The translations under genes were made by a program, and so were the position numbers. The notes below the pieces were generated by a model. It was not told the origin of the DNA. It ran no database searches and saw nothing but the letters and a program-made list of their open reading frames with translations. Of a stretch of DNA of 64,000 bases, positions 1-13,600 are shown in pieces; within the stretch, counting starts at the first letter, position 1, and each line of letters starts with the position of its first letter. Origin of the DNA: Mycteria americana (lineage: Eukaryota > Chordata > Aves > Ciconiiformes > Ciconiidae); assembly GCF_035582795.1 (NCBI RefSeq), contig NC_134366.1, positions 1,562,501 through 1,626,500 of the forward strand. Direction: 5' to 3'.

Positions 1-950
1 GCTTGTAATCCCTGTTTTACCACACTCATAACTTCTCAAAATATCCACCTTTGATCTGAAATTTTCCATGGTTGAGGTCTGATCAAAGTCCTTAGGCTTT
101 TTTTTTTTTCTTCTTTAACTCCTTGGAAAAATCCCTCCAGCTGCTCTGTGTCTCGGGATGAAGATTCTTATTCGTAAAAAAGAATTAAAAAAATCCATCC
201 ACACTTTATTATTTTTTAAGCTGAATCTGTGGTCTAGTAAATAGCGTAACTCTAAACAGAAATGTGCTGTTTGTAATTCCCTTGTTCTTCGTCGTGTCTG
301 CAAACGCGCCTGGGTCTGCAGCTCCAACGTGGGGGGGTCCTTAGACGGGAAAGATGGGGTGCTTTCCCCATCGCTGAGCTGCCCTGGTCTTCAGGGGTGA
401 AGATGCTGTGGTGTGGTGTGAGCAGTGCCTTCTGTTTGGAGACCCTCTTCCAAAACCCTTCTTCGTTGGTCCTGCTTTGGGAATCCGTGGCAGAGGGTCT
501 CCAGCACGGGTACCCAGCCTGTTCGGGGCGCACCCTGCTTATTCTGCCCTCTCCTCGGGTTCCCTGTTGGCCTGGGAGACGTTGCCTCCCCTCTCCGGGT
601 ATCTCGGTGCCGCCTAGCAGGTCCTCCAAGACTACTTCTGCTGCATCTTTGCCCTCTCCATTAGCTTCAGCACCGAAGTTGGTAAATCCAATGGGACCCC
701 TTAGCTCATCCTCCGCCCTGGCTCCTTGCTCGTGGACGAGCAGGACCAGTGGGTCTTTCTCCTCTTTGTGAGTTGCCACGGTTGGTCAAGCAGCTGAAAA
801 CAAATGAATGTTTTAGGAATTGATGCTGCTGTTGGGCATTGGGTCCCCCCAGGGTCTGCGTGCCGTCGGTGGTGGTCCTTTTGCTGCTGGTGCCCTGGAC
901 CTGTGGGTTTCTGAGGTCTCACAAAGCCTCTTCTTTTCTTTCTCTCCCAG
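1..950 (+). other. SETD2 intron, no further feature seen
   Basis: Upstream intron sequence ending in the acceptor at 941-950. Overlapping short open frames on both strands show no recognisable protein. No repeat family was recognised. Confidence 0.7.
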
Positions 951-1626
951 GTATGACACACCAGCGTCTTCGAAGAAGAAAGTCCGGCTTAAGGATCGCA
1001 ACAAACTGTCCACGGAGGAGCGCAGGAAGCTGTTTGAACAGGAGGTCGCCCAGCGGGAAGCCCAGAAACAACAACAGCAACTGCAAAACCTGGGGATGAC
1101 GTCCCCCCTGCCCTACGACTCCATGGGCTACGGCACGCCCCACCACAGCTTTATCGGCTACCCACCTGGCTACCCCATGCAAGCCTACGTCGACCCCAGC
1201 AACCCCAACGCTGGCAAGGTGCTGCTGCCCACGCCCACCATGGATTCGATGTGCTCACCGGCAACGTACGAGCACCCGCAGACTTTGGTTGGGCACACGG
1301 TGGAACCAACCCTAACGACTCCTCAGCCGGTACCAGTAGTCCAACATGTAGCAACGACGATGGAGGTTACGACTCCGCAGTATGTAGCACAAAGCGACAC
1401 CGTGGTCCATCAAGAACCCAACGTGGCCGTCCTGCCCGTGGCCGCGCCGGGACCGGTGCAGAGCCAGAGCTACGGGGTCTGGGATTCCAGCCAGCAGACT
1501 GTAGCTGTACAACAGCAGTACTCGCCAGCCCAGTCCCAACCAGCCATATACTACCAAGGACAGACCTGTCAGACCGTTTACGGTGTGACATCCCCCTACT
1601 CACAGACGACCCCACCGATTGTACAG
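951..1626 (+). CDS. SETD2: SETD2 exon: basic/Q-rich segment and low-charge linker
   Basis: The acceptor is TCTCCCAG ending at 950 and the donor is GTAATTT at 1627. The exon starts with the third base of a codon and encodes 225 residues. It begins [10 protein letters not shown], then has an acidic-basic stretch [12 protein letters not shown] with a glutamine run. The rest is a Pro/Val/Gln/Thr-rich linker ending [12 protein letters not shown]. Reading frame continuing past 1626 is intron. Confidence 0.95.
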
Positions 1627-4600
1627 GTAATTTCCATTTCAGACACAGCGTGGCACGAAACACCCGTAAAACGAAGGGTACCAGCCTGCAGCTGGCAAAA
1701 CCGCTTTATTTGCTCACTCTCTGGTAGTGCTCTTAACATCAGAGCATCCTGCTTTGCTCTAATATTAAGCTGCAGTAGCTATCTCAGATAACTTCCCATC
1801 CGAGAGTCTGAGAAAAGCACATTTAGGCAGGGTATTTTCCGTGTACAAACGCCATGTATCATAGTTGCTGGGGCCAAGCGGGAGTTTACAGCTTGCAGAG
1901 GCTTTTTTAAACCTGTTTATAAAAGTTCTGTTGTTTTTTCGATTGTGGATTCTGGTGAACGGGTATTTCTGGGTAAGAGCTTCCACTGTCACTGACCAAG
2001 TAAGCAGTAAAACGTCGAGGTGTGAGCTCGCCTTCCGTTGACTTTTGGAAGCAGGGTCTGGAGCTACCAGCTCTTGTATGACTGAAACCAAACAAAAACC
2101 CCAACAGATCGACCTTCTTTATCCGTTTTCTCTGAATTACACGTCCCTTTCCATCAGGCTCAGCCTTGAGCTCCGAATGACCGTGCTTGAAGTGCTGTCT
2201 CCTCCTACTTGGTCTTCGTTAACAAGGGTATTGGCGTTCAGCATCTTGCCAATGCCTAGTTCTTCCTAAAAGCAAGACGTAGGCAATTGTACGACTCCGG
2301 GGATAGCAAATAGGCCAATCGTGTATCAAGATTGTTTGCTTGAACCCCGCCTCAGTCAGCGGTTATTGCTGTTTGGTGGTTTGGATGTTACCTTCCATTA
2401 GTCCTCAAGGACTATTACCCTCTTCTTGCCTCCGCTTTTTGATTCCCAGTTAGGGAAGCTGTACTGCGTCCTCCAGTAAAGGGTTTTTGGTAAAGCAAGC
2501 TGACTTGTGATTCCCCATGCTCCGTTTCAGAGTTACGCCCAGCCAGGTCTCCAGTACATCCAAGGCCAGCAGATCTACACGGCTCATCCGCAGGGAGTCA
2601 TAGTGCAGCCACCGACAGCAGTAACTACGATCGTCGCAGCCGGGCAGCCTCAGCCCATCCAGCAGGTAAGGCTTGGTGGGTCAGGAGGGATGGGGAGCGT
2701 TCATCTACGTCTGCTTTGGGTTTGCGTCATTCCCCGTGGCTTCTGGATGCTGTGAAAGTGTTGGTGGTACCAGCCGGAGGAGTTTCCCTGCGGCGGCGTG
2801 CTCGTGCCCTTCGGGATGCTGCTCTCCAGGCTGGATGTGCACATCAGACACGTTTTTGGGGGGTTTTGAGCCCAGATCCTGTGGTGTTCAGGCTTTCTGC
2901 CAGCGCATCCGAGAAGGCTGTGTATGGGTGGGTACATGGGAGCTCCATGAGCTGCTTTGACCACTGAAGCTCCTCCATCAGAAACAATGGCTTTGGCATC
3001 CACCACAAAGGATTTAAGAGCATGAGTGGCAAAGCGGCTGTATTATAAGCTTGGGATGTGGTTGAGTGGTTGCTTGGAGCATCTGATGAAGAACATATTG
3101 TCCTTGTCACTTCTTGGGCCGACACTAATGTCATTTTTAAGTTTTACCTTCAACAAAGTCTTTGTCGTGGGGGAAAGAGCTGTGAGGGCTGCTCTGATCG
3201 CCCTCGCAGCCGCTCACGTCTTTCTCTTCCCCCTTTTTGTGCTATTTTCAGCCAGAGCTCGTGGTGACCAATAACCTCCTGGACTTGCCTCCACCATCCC
3301 CTCCAAAACCCAAAACGATCGTCCTCCCACCCAACTGGAAAACAGCCCGAGATCCAGAGGGGAAGATCTACTACTACCACGTGGTAACAAGGTGAGCGTG
3401 ATAACGAGGTGAGCGTGATGGCTGCTTCAGGGTTGAAGTTTGATGGCTCAAGTGAAGGAATTGGGTGTAAGAGAAATGGATGTTCAGCCCTCGGTGTCTC
3501 GTTAGGCACCCGGCGGGGTTAGCTGCTCGTTAGCCGGGTGGGTGGGAGGCTGAGATCGCTCAAAACCTTTCCTTCAGCCCCGTAAATGTGGCCCGGGGAT
3601 AGAACCCCCTTTTCTGCGAGCAGAAGCGCAACAATAGCAAACGATTTCCTTGCGAACGATGACTCCAGCCGCGCGTTGAGTTGTAACCCGGTGTGATAAC
3701 GGGATGGTGAGGAGCTCCACTTCTGACATCTGATTGCAAAAAAAAAAAAAAAAATCCCATCAAAGCAACATCTTTCACCCCAGCATCTTGGTCAAGTTGG
3801 ATTTAATTCTTTTGACATCATCTTTGGTTCCCATCGCTCTGCCGGAACACGCCGTGTCCCACACGGTGCTGAAATGGCAGCAGAATTAACAGGTAGAGAG
3901 AGACCTTGCCTGCCCCTCGTGCTCTGAAACACCCGTCCGACTCTGGCAGCGGTGCCAGGCAAATAACCCCGGTCTGTGGAGGCTTTGACGCACGTGCGAG
4001 TGTTTTGGTGGGCGTGCCGTAGGTCTTTGGTGGCTCAGGGATCAGCCGTGACCCATGGCGTGCGGCATTTTTTCCATCTTCAAGCCTCCGGTCTGTTCTG
4101 GAGCAAGAAGGAGAGTTTCCCAGTGTTTTCCCCACATTTTTGTGATCAGTTTTGGAATGTACCGGGTTTTTGGATCAATACCTCTGAACTTAGCTAAAAT
4201 GAGTATCATGAATTTTAGACTTCTGAAAAGGGTTTTTTTTTAATTTCAAACTCCATGTGAGGTCTGCATGGGGATCCACCTCTCTAAAGGGTTAAGCCTG
4301 AGTAATTTCTTACGTGTCCTGACTGTCCTGATGTCAGTTATTGTTACTTGCACGCATTTCTCTGCATCGATCCATCTTTTCAATCTCCCGTTTGGACTCC
4401 TTCCTGCTACCTTCCGCATCAAGAGTTGCACCGAGAGCAGAGCAGGAGACCTTCAAACCCCAGGAAGGAAAAAAAAACAAACAAACAAACAAAAAACCCC
4501 CCAAAAAACCAGTCGAGCAGGAATTTGTGATTTGTCCTGTGGTTTGGAAGTCTTGCAGTGAGATGAGGAGACCCAACTGAGCCTTCCCCCTTGGCGAGGA

Positions 4601-7600
4601 ATGCCTCCTCCGTGCGTCTTCTGCAGCTACACGAGAAGCCACTAATTGAATATAATTAATCTTGTACTTTTTTGAGGAACACATGCTGGAAGATTTCTTT
4701 CAATCCTTTTAACTGTATATCTTCTGACAGGACCAGGCCAGTAGAGGAAATCTTATTTCTCGATATGCTTTCTTATTTTAATATTTCATTTAAATGAATC
4801 AACTCAGTAGTGGTCTGAGGTCAGGGGTATGCAGCAGGAGGATGAAGGAGCATGATGGAGCACGTGGCGGCTGGTTGAAACAAGGCTTTCACGTTTCCCC
4901 CAGCGTTTCCTGAAGAGTGAAAAGCCTTGAAGTGGGACAGGGTTTCTGATACGGGTCAGAAACGTCGAGAAACTCAAACCAGCGGCTCCTTTGGATGCAG
5001 GCTTTCAGGTTTGGGGTTTTTTTTTTTTGTTGTACTGAAGAATGCACGTCCTGGCTTCACGCAGCCTAGAGATGGAAAATAGTTGCAGTGTTAGGTCACT
5101 TCCAAACCTAACGAGGTCTGGAGATCTGTCCTTTGCCTCCCTCTTGTTCAGTCTGCTTACAAGTGAGTCCTCTCACCTGATGGAGAGTCCTGTCCTTGCC
5201 CTGCTCCTGCAAAGACAGTGGTCTGTCCTGCTGGTCCCCGTTTCTCCTGGTTGTGTTCCTCCCTTGGTCTGTGGTTTTCCTCCCCGGCACCGTCCTGTAT
5301 CTGCTCTCGGATGCCGACGGCTGTCCCCTCCCCTCTTCCCCACCTGGAGGAAATCCAAACCAGTTCTCCCCATCCTTCCCCGGTTTGAGCGTGGTGGGGC
5401 TCTGCCCCGAGCGTTGGCCTGACGAGCCCAAGCAGGCTGTGATGGCTTTTTCCATCTCAGCCGAGATGTTTCTGCAGAAATGGTGCTTCCCGTGTGCAGT
5501 GAGCCAAGAAGAGCTCTAGCCCTGTGTTTAGCCTCTTCTAGCGTCTGGATGAGCTTCGTGTCATCTGCCCATCCATCCTTTCAAGGCTCCTGCTCATTCC
5601 TGTGGCTTTCTCAAGATCTTTGGTCGGTGTCCTTTCTGTGATGAGATGCCTGTGACTGAATACTTGGCTTGAGGTGCCAAGGGCTGACCCTGCTCTGCAG
5701 GAAGGAGTGCCTTCCCCAAAGTCTCCGCTGTGATGTCTCCCGTCTTCCCACGCCAGAATCACCGACCTTCTTTATTTCATGCCTGTGATGAACTTCCCTT
5801 GATCCCACGTTGAGTGTCACCAGTCATAGAAAATCGTGCAACTTCCCTTTTTTAAGTTCTTCTTGCTTGGCTTTAGCCTTCTCCAACTTAGAAGCCTACT
5901 GAAGCTCATCATTAATAGCAAGACAGGGCCATGCGTTACACCCATGTTAAGAGTTTTGATGACCGATGGAGACCAGATGTCCCAGCTGATGGGACAGTCA
6001 ATAAGCAGGTACCAGTTACTTTTAAGAGGGTGACGGTGGTCTCTCTGTCTTCCTTCAGGCAAACCCAGTGGGACCCTCCTACCTGGGACAGCCCAGGGGA
6101 TGATGCCAGCCTTGAACACGAAGCTGAAATGGACCTCGGGACCCCAACGTACGACGAAAACCCCATGAAGGTAAGTGCGGGGCCAGCGAGGGAAACTCGG
6201 CATTACCGTCTCTTTGACAGACCGTGGGGATAATCCCGTCCTGCGGAGCAGGAGCAGCAAACGCCAGGGCTGTTGCTGAGGTCGGTACGGACTTGGGGGG
6301 ATGACAGAGGGAAAAGTGACCCAAGATAAGCCGTAGTGGCTATACTGACCATAGGACCACTGGGTTTTTGTGCTTTAAAACGGTGGTAGAGGATTAACGG
6401 AGTTAAGTTGTTCTTTTCTTGGCACTGTGAAATACCCGACGAAATACGCTGTGCTGCCCGGTAGCTGCCGAAGAGCAGCTTCCCCTGGTTGCTGCCAGGT
6501 TCTGCCCTGGTGACAAATAGAATCACAGACTCACAGAATCGTATAGGTTGGAAAAGACCTTTAAGATCATCGAGTCCAACCGTAAACCTAACACTGCCAA
6601 GCCCACCACTACACCATGTCCCTGAGCACCTCATCCACACGGCTTTTAAATACCCCCAGGGATGGGGACTCCACCACTGCCCTGGGCAGCCTGGTCCAGT
6701 GCTGGACAACCCTTTCGGTGAAGTAAAATTTCCTCATATCCAGTCTAAACCTCCCCTGGCGCAACTTGAGGCCATCTCCTCTCGTCCTGTCACTTGTTAC
6801 CTGGGAGAAGAGACCGACCCCACCTCTCTACCCCCTCCTTTCAGGCAGTTGTAGAGAGCGATGAGGTCTCCCAAATAGCCGAGCAGAGATTTGCGTGGTG
6901 CGCCCACCTCCTCGGCTTTTTGGGTGCTGGCTTGGTAAAGACCCCGCTGCTCCTTTGCTCACCTCTCGGGCTGCGCCGACCGGGGCTTGGGTGAACTCAG
7001 GACTTCCCTGGGGGAAGTCCTGAGCTGATGTTCTGCCCTGGACGCCAAGCATCGGCTGCAACCTCATGTGCGGAGACAACCTTATAACTGGCCAAAAAAA
7101 GGGCCGTGGCGGGGGAGAACGTTGAAATAGGAAAAACTAACGGTGCAGAAGCAGAGGAGCCGGGAGCTCTGTGTTGCTTCCACCACCAGCTGCCTTTCTG
7201 CTTTCCTGGTGAGTGCTGCAGCATCTCCGTCGCTCCTGCTGTCAGAGGTAACGCCTGAGAGGACGGAGCTGCTCTCCACATGGGATTTAATTCCCAGTTA
7301 GGTCCCTCTGCGGCCACATCTACCCCAGTGCTCGGTGGGAGGGGACTTGGCTGAGCCTCCTTGGAGGACTCGTCTGCCGTCGGCGCGGGTTTCCAGCTCT
7401 GCCAGCCCTTGCAAAGCAGGGAGGGCAGAGTCTGAGCAGCGGTTGCTGAGCCCCTGTAGATAAATCAGCCTGTGTAGCTTTCTGATTCCCTAAAAAGAAG
7501 AGGGAAGAGCCGTGGAAAGAAAGGTTAGCCAGGTTGTAACTCTCAGGGAGCAATTCTCTTGGTGCTCCGGTGATACCCACAGACTCGGGGCTGATTTTGC

Positions 7601-10600
7601 CGTAGGTACTGAAGGTGCTGTCCGTCCTACAGCGCCCAGGAGCATCTCCCACTGCTGCCCTCGCCTTCCCGCAGGCTCTTCCCCTGTGCTGCCAGGATCC
7701 TAAGTGTTAACCCAATCCCCATAACGCCTCCGAGTACTTCAGCCGGGATTCCTGGCGAGTTCACTTAAACTACGTTATTTACAAATATTTCTCTCCCTGT
7801 AAAAAAGTTAATTAGGAAATGGACTAAGACCTGGCACACACCGCTCAGTCACGGAGCCTTTACTTCTGCAGAGGAATCCAGAAAAGCCTTTTAAATGATT
7901 TTTGTCCCTGGGTCGGTATCACGCGTTTCCTGCCGGCATCCCCTGCCGTTCTGGGAATCTCGGCGGGCAAAGGAGCAAATTGTCACGGCACCGGGAGGAT
8001 TCATAAACACGCGAGCGTCCTGGGATCGCTGGGGCTTGCTGGATCCCTTCGGTGAGCCTCGGGTTCGGTAGCGTGCAGTGACCTTGCGCCGCACTGCTCC
8101 GGCTGATACCTCGCTTTATCGCGCTCAGCAAAAGCATTAAAAACTGAGCTCATGCAGCTTTATGAACTCTCCAGATGACTCGGGCTGAAAGAGCAACAAA
8201 TATTCCCGATTTGCCTGTTTCCTACAGCGCGTTTCGCTTTGATGGGAAGAGTTGTCCGTGTGCTTGCCTCGGGTCGATCGCAGTTTATCTGCACTTGCCT
8301 GATGCTTCTGGGCTGGGTTGCAAATTGCTGTTGGAGGCTATCGGCGTGCAAAGGGAGACGCGAGAACCTATTTATCAAAGACCTTCATTTTAGGCTTGAA
8401 GGCGAGGTTTTATTAAGCTGGAACAGCCATAAACTGCATCCCCACGGGGGGATTTGCTGCTCTAGCTGTACGAGCCAAAGCTGAATGGTGCGGACCAGCC
8501 TGGAGATATTGGGGAACGTCCCTGTGATGAGAACAAGGCGCTGAGAAGAAGGTTGGGCTCTTCTGAGCGAGAAAATAGAGTTCTGCTGGTACTTTGCAGC
8601 TTGGGGAGTCTTTTTCCTGCTGACTTTCGAGGGTGACTGCAAACGGAGCAGCAAGGAAAGATGCTTCTGTAAATGCAGGCAAGCGTTCACATGCCAGATT
8701 CCAAACCTTTGGGATAAAAAAGGTGCTGAGGACTGGGGCGATGCTCGAAGGGCTTCGTCTCGGGGCAGATGTGAGCTGGCTGCTTCTGCCTGAAGTTTTC
8801 GCTGCTCACTCAAACCCTGAAATCCCAATTTTCAGGTGCAAAACAATTCTGAAGCCATCAATACCTCGTTCCTAAATTAACACCGGCCGCGCGGCTTTGG
8901 CTGACCTCACGGCGACGTGGTTCTTGCTCACTTTAGAGCTTTAAATCTTTTTCGTCTTGGCCAGCATCGCCTGAAGGTTGGGCTTTTCCCGGCTGTGGAA
9001 ATAACGCTGAATTCCCACGTGGTCGTAGCTTGCTCACCGCCGCCTCCGTAAGACGCTTCCACCCTGAAACTGCAACCGCATTCCTTGGATTTTTTTACCC
9101 TCCTCCCCAGCCCGCACCTTTTCCAAGAGGGATTAAACCCTCCGGCGTCGTGGCTCCGGCCATCCCACAGCTGCTGCTTCTATTCCTGGTGTCCCCCGCC
9201 TGCGAAACGCATGCGACAGCAGTGACCGGGGTATTTTATTTCCTCCGGAGCGTGTTCAACGCGCTTCCGAGCATCATCTGCTCCCTTCTCGATACCCTCA
9301 AAGCCCCGGCGTGGCCGGTGTTGCTACAGCTGGTGCCAGCAATGGGTGAGCTCGCCGGGGGCTCGCGTGCCGGTATAGTGATCTTGATGGAAGGGCACAA
9401 GAGGTGCGCGACGCCACGCTCGCTATTTCCCTTTAAAGCCCGTTTTAAAACATGCATTTTCCCCTGGAAAAGGGGTTTCATGAGAGGGTGGCCTGGCGGA
9501 GCGCTCGGGGAGGCTGGCAACGACACAGGGCTGGATGCCGAAGTTTTTGCATCCTTTTAAGATGCAAAGGAGGAATTAGAAATTAGAAATAAGATGCACA
9601 AGGAGAAATTAGCACCTTTGCACAAGGAGTAGCTTAGAAATAGAGTTTCTATTTCTCCTCATGCTCCTCAAAATTTTGGCACTGATTTTTCCCCCCATTG
9701 CATCCTTTTAAGATGCAAAAAGCTCAGATTTGTTGCACGGATGCGTTCGCGTCTCTGCCCGTCGGTACCTCCTGAAGAGCACGGAAAGGTCGGCATCAGC
9801 GGAGCAGATCCCACGCTGCCGGAGAAGGGCATCGTGGAAAGGCTCCTCCGAATTTCCCAGCACGTTTGGCTTCTTGCTCCCCTCCCACCGTCACCCCATC
9901 CCCGGCTGGTTTTCCCCTAACAGCGTCGTTGCCCACCTCTCCATCCCCACCTCTCCATCCCCACCTCTCCATCCCCACCTCTCCAGCCCCACCTCTCCTC
10001 TGGAGGGTTTTCGCATAAAGCAGCGAGGCCGATCAATGCCATTACCACCATTTTTGGGGTCTTTTCCTGCGTTACAGTTTTCCCGGCGGGGCGGCACGGC
10101 TTTGGGTTACGGGAACGCTTTGGAGGGGCTACGAGGGAAGCGCCGCGGTCACGTCAAGGCAGGCTGAAGCCCTTCGATAAGGAGGTTTTAATGTTAAAGA
10201 TTAATTTTAGCACAAGGAGAAATTAGCACCTTTGCACAAGGAGTAGCTTAGAAATAGAGTTTCTATTTCTCCTCATGCTCCTCAAAATTTTGGCACTGAT
10301 TTTTTCCCCCCGTCCCGCGTGCTCCGGCCGAGGGGAGCGGGATTTCCCCTGAGCTGCCAGACCGTGCTGCCTGCCTGCCGTAGGCAGCCCTGCCTGCGCC
10401 GGGGCAGGGACCGCAGCCGTGCATCGGCTCACGGCTTTCCCATCCGGCGGGCTTGGTGGTCGGCCGGGGTTTGGCTTCTCCTTCCCGCTCCGGTCCCTGG
10501 AAAATGCTATTTTCCCCTTCCAGGTCACCCCCGCAGCCCAGGCAGCTCCCGCGGTTGTGGTGGGAAGCGATGGAGCCTTTCCACAGCTCGAAATCCCGGG

Positions 10601-13600
10601 AGCGTTTAGTCCCAGGCTTAATCCAACCAGGCCGGGCTTTAGTTTTGCATTTACTTTCTTTACGCATCGATTTTCACTCGTCTTTATTTGGCCTTTGCAG
10701 CGCTTCCCTGCGAGCTCCTCCAAACCCATCCCCTCCGGCTCTACTTCAGCCAGCTAATTAGCGCTGATAATTTATAACATCCTTTGAGGGCTAAATTAAA
10801 ATCCTGTCGTTACCAAACTGACCCGCGTAGGAAATAACTCCTTCCCTGGGCTGACTCGGGGAATTTGGAGAAATTTGGGTGTGCTGGCAAACCCGCGGCT
10901 GGGTGATGGAGAAGGGCTCGGTGCCGGGAGGTGGCTGGGCTTGGGGACAGGAGGTGGCAGGGCTTGGTGACGCCACCGTGCCGGTGCCGCGCCGGGAGCC
11001 GGCAGGGAGCCATCTGCTCCCCATTACCAACCTTTTGATGTCGGTACCCGAGCCGCGGGCAGGGAGCGGCGAGCTTTGATGTGCGGCCAGCCCAGAGACG
11101 CACCAGCGCTCGCTCGGGACAGCCCTCGGCCATAAAACTTCCCCGTCAAGGGTTGATTTAAGCCCCACCTCGGTTTGCTTACGGGACTTCTGCCCTCCGG
11201 CCTAAACCAGGCGCGTCTTTGGGGTTTGAAAGGGATGGGATGGCTCCTGCTTTTTTCAGTGTTAAATACTTAAAAAAAATTGTTTTTTTTTTTTAAAATG
11301 AAAAGAGCGGAAAGGAGAAGGCAAACCTCCCCCGGCTTTGCAAGCCTTTAACGAGCCCTTTTGCTCTCTCCAGCCTTAAAATCTGAGTCGTGATAACCCG
11401 CGGTACCCAAACCTCTCTCAAAAGCCAGCGCCGGCGGAGAGGTGCTGCTTTTCGCTCTCTTAAGACTCCGAGGAGGTCGCGGGGCTCCAAGGCGAAGCCC
11501 ACGGGGATGGGCGTGCGTGGAGAGGTGGGCGTCGAGCTGGCGGCGAAGGGATGCTCGCCGGGATGCAGCGGGCGCAGTTTCTACTCCGTTAATGCAGGCA
11601 ACAAATTAAATCAGCCGGTGCTTGTGCTCCGTGGGATTGGTACTCGGGGGAACAGCCAAAAATTCCTATAAAATTCAATTTATCCTTCCGCAATCGTCTC
11701 TAGCTAAAGAGAATCTGCTGTAAACGCTCGCCAGCGGGGTCCCAGCCCTCGCAGCGATTTCGGCACGGGGATGGTTCCGGCAGGGACGGTTCTGCCGCCG
11801 TCGATAGCTGCCGCCGAGCGCCTGGCTTTGATTAACGGGCTGAATAAGCGAGCGTTGCTCAAACGGCCCCCGGAGCGGGGTTAGGACAGCGTCCCTCCCG
11901 CCTGGGTGTCCGGCCGTGCCGGATTCATCCCTGCAAATCAGGGTTGTGCCGGTAATTAGGCTTTAACGTGGGTGAAATAAATGGGGGGCGGTGATCAGCT
12001 GCTTTCCTTCTCCCTCGCTCCAGCTACGGATAATACCCCCACCGCAGCGCTCGCCCCCCCAAACCAGGCCGACTCGCCCAGGGCCAGCTCGCGCCCTTTT
12101 TCCAGCTTTTTTTCCAAAGAAAACAAGAGCGAGGAGCGGCCCCCGTGCCTCCCCGGGGGCTGTGCTCCCAGCCCAGCAGCGTGGCTGGAGCACGCCGGGA
12201 AGCGTGCCGGGACCGGGCTGGGGAGCGCACCGGAATTGGGCTGGGGAACGTGCTGGGACCAGGCTGGGAAGGGCTCCGGAATTGGGCTGGGGAGGGTGTT
12301 GGGATCGGGCTGGGAAGTGTGCCGGCACCGGGCTGGAGAGCGTGCCGGGATCGGGCTGGGAAGCGCGCTGGCACCGGGCTGGGGAGCGGGCTGGGAAGCG
12401 TGCCAGGATCGGGGTGGGGAGCGTGCTGGCACTGGGCTGGGAAGCTCACCGGGACTGGGCTGGTGCGTTCCCCAGGACCACACTGGGAAGCGCGCCTGGT
12501 TTGGGGTGGGGAGCGTGCCGGCATCGGGTTGGGAAGCGCACCGGGACCGGGCTGGGAAGCTCACTGGGACCAGACTGGGAAGTGCGTGCCTGGTTTGGGG
12601 TGGGGAGCGTGCCGGCATCGGGTTGGGAAGCGCACTGGGACCAGACTGGGAAGCTCACTGGGACCAGACTGGGAAGCGCGTGCCTGGTTTGGGGCGGGGA
12701 GCGTGCTGGGACCAGGCTGGGAAGCACACCGGGACTGGGCTGGGAAGCTCACCGGGACCAGACTGGGAAGTGCGTGCCTGGTTTGGGGTGGGGAGCATGC
12801 CGGCATCGGGTTGGGAAGCGCACTGGGACCAGACTGGGAAGCTCACCGGGACTGGGCTGGGAAGCTCACTGGGACCAGACTGGGAAGCTCACCGGGACTG
12901 GGCTGGGAAGCTCACCGGGACCAGACTGGGAAGCTCACCGGGACCGGGCTGGGAAGCTCACTGGGACCGGGCTGGGAAGCTCACCGGGACCAGACTGGGA
13001 AGCGCGCGCTGCCCGCCTGGCTGTGGGGCAGGGGTTGGCAGGAGGAGCGCCGTCCCCAAGGTGGGGACAGGGACGGGGACAGCCCTGCTCGCCTCGGCCA
13101 GCGTCTTAATACCCTTTTTCTTCCCCCCTCTCCAGTCTTCCAAGAAGCCCAAGACGGCGGAAGCGGACACGTCGAGCGAGCTGGCCAAGAAGAGCAAGGA
13201 GGTGTTCAGGAAAGAGGTGAGTCCCCCAGCGCCCCGGGAGGTTTGTCACCGTCCCACGCCGGTGACGCGACCCGGGGGGACGCCGGAGCGGGGGCGTCGG
13301 GGTTCGCCGTCCCCGCGCGGGCGATGGGACGCCGGAGCGGGGGAGCCCGCCGCTCGGGGACGTCGGGGCGGCCCGCCGTCCCGCGGACGGTTGGGTCTGG
13401 GGGTCGGCGGATCCCCGGGGACGCGTCACCCCCGGGGCCGGGGCCGGGGCCGGGGAAGGGGCGGCGGGGCCGGTGGGCGAGGGCAGGGCCGGGCGCAGCT
13501 CTCTGCTCCCGCAGATGTCGCAGTTCATCGTGCAGTGCCTGAACCCCTACCGCAAACCCGACTGCAAGGTGGGGCGGATCACCACCACCGAGGACTTCAA

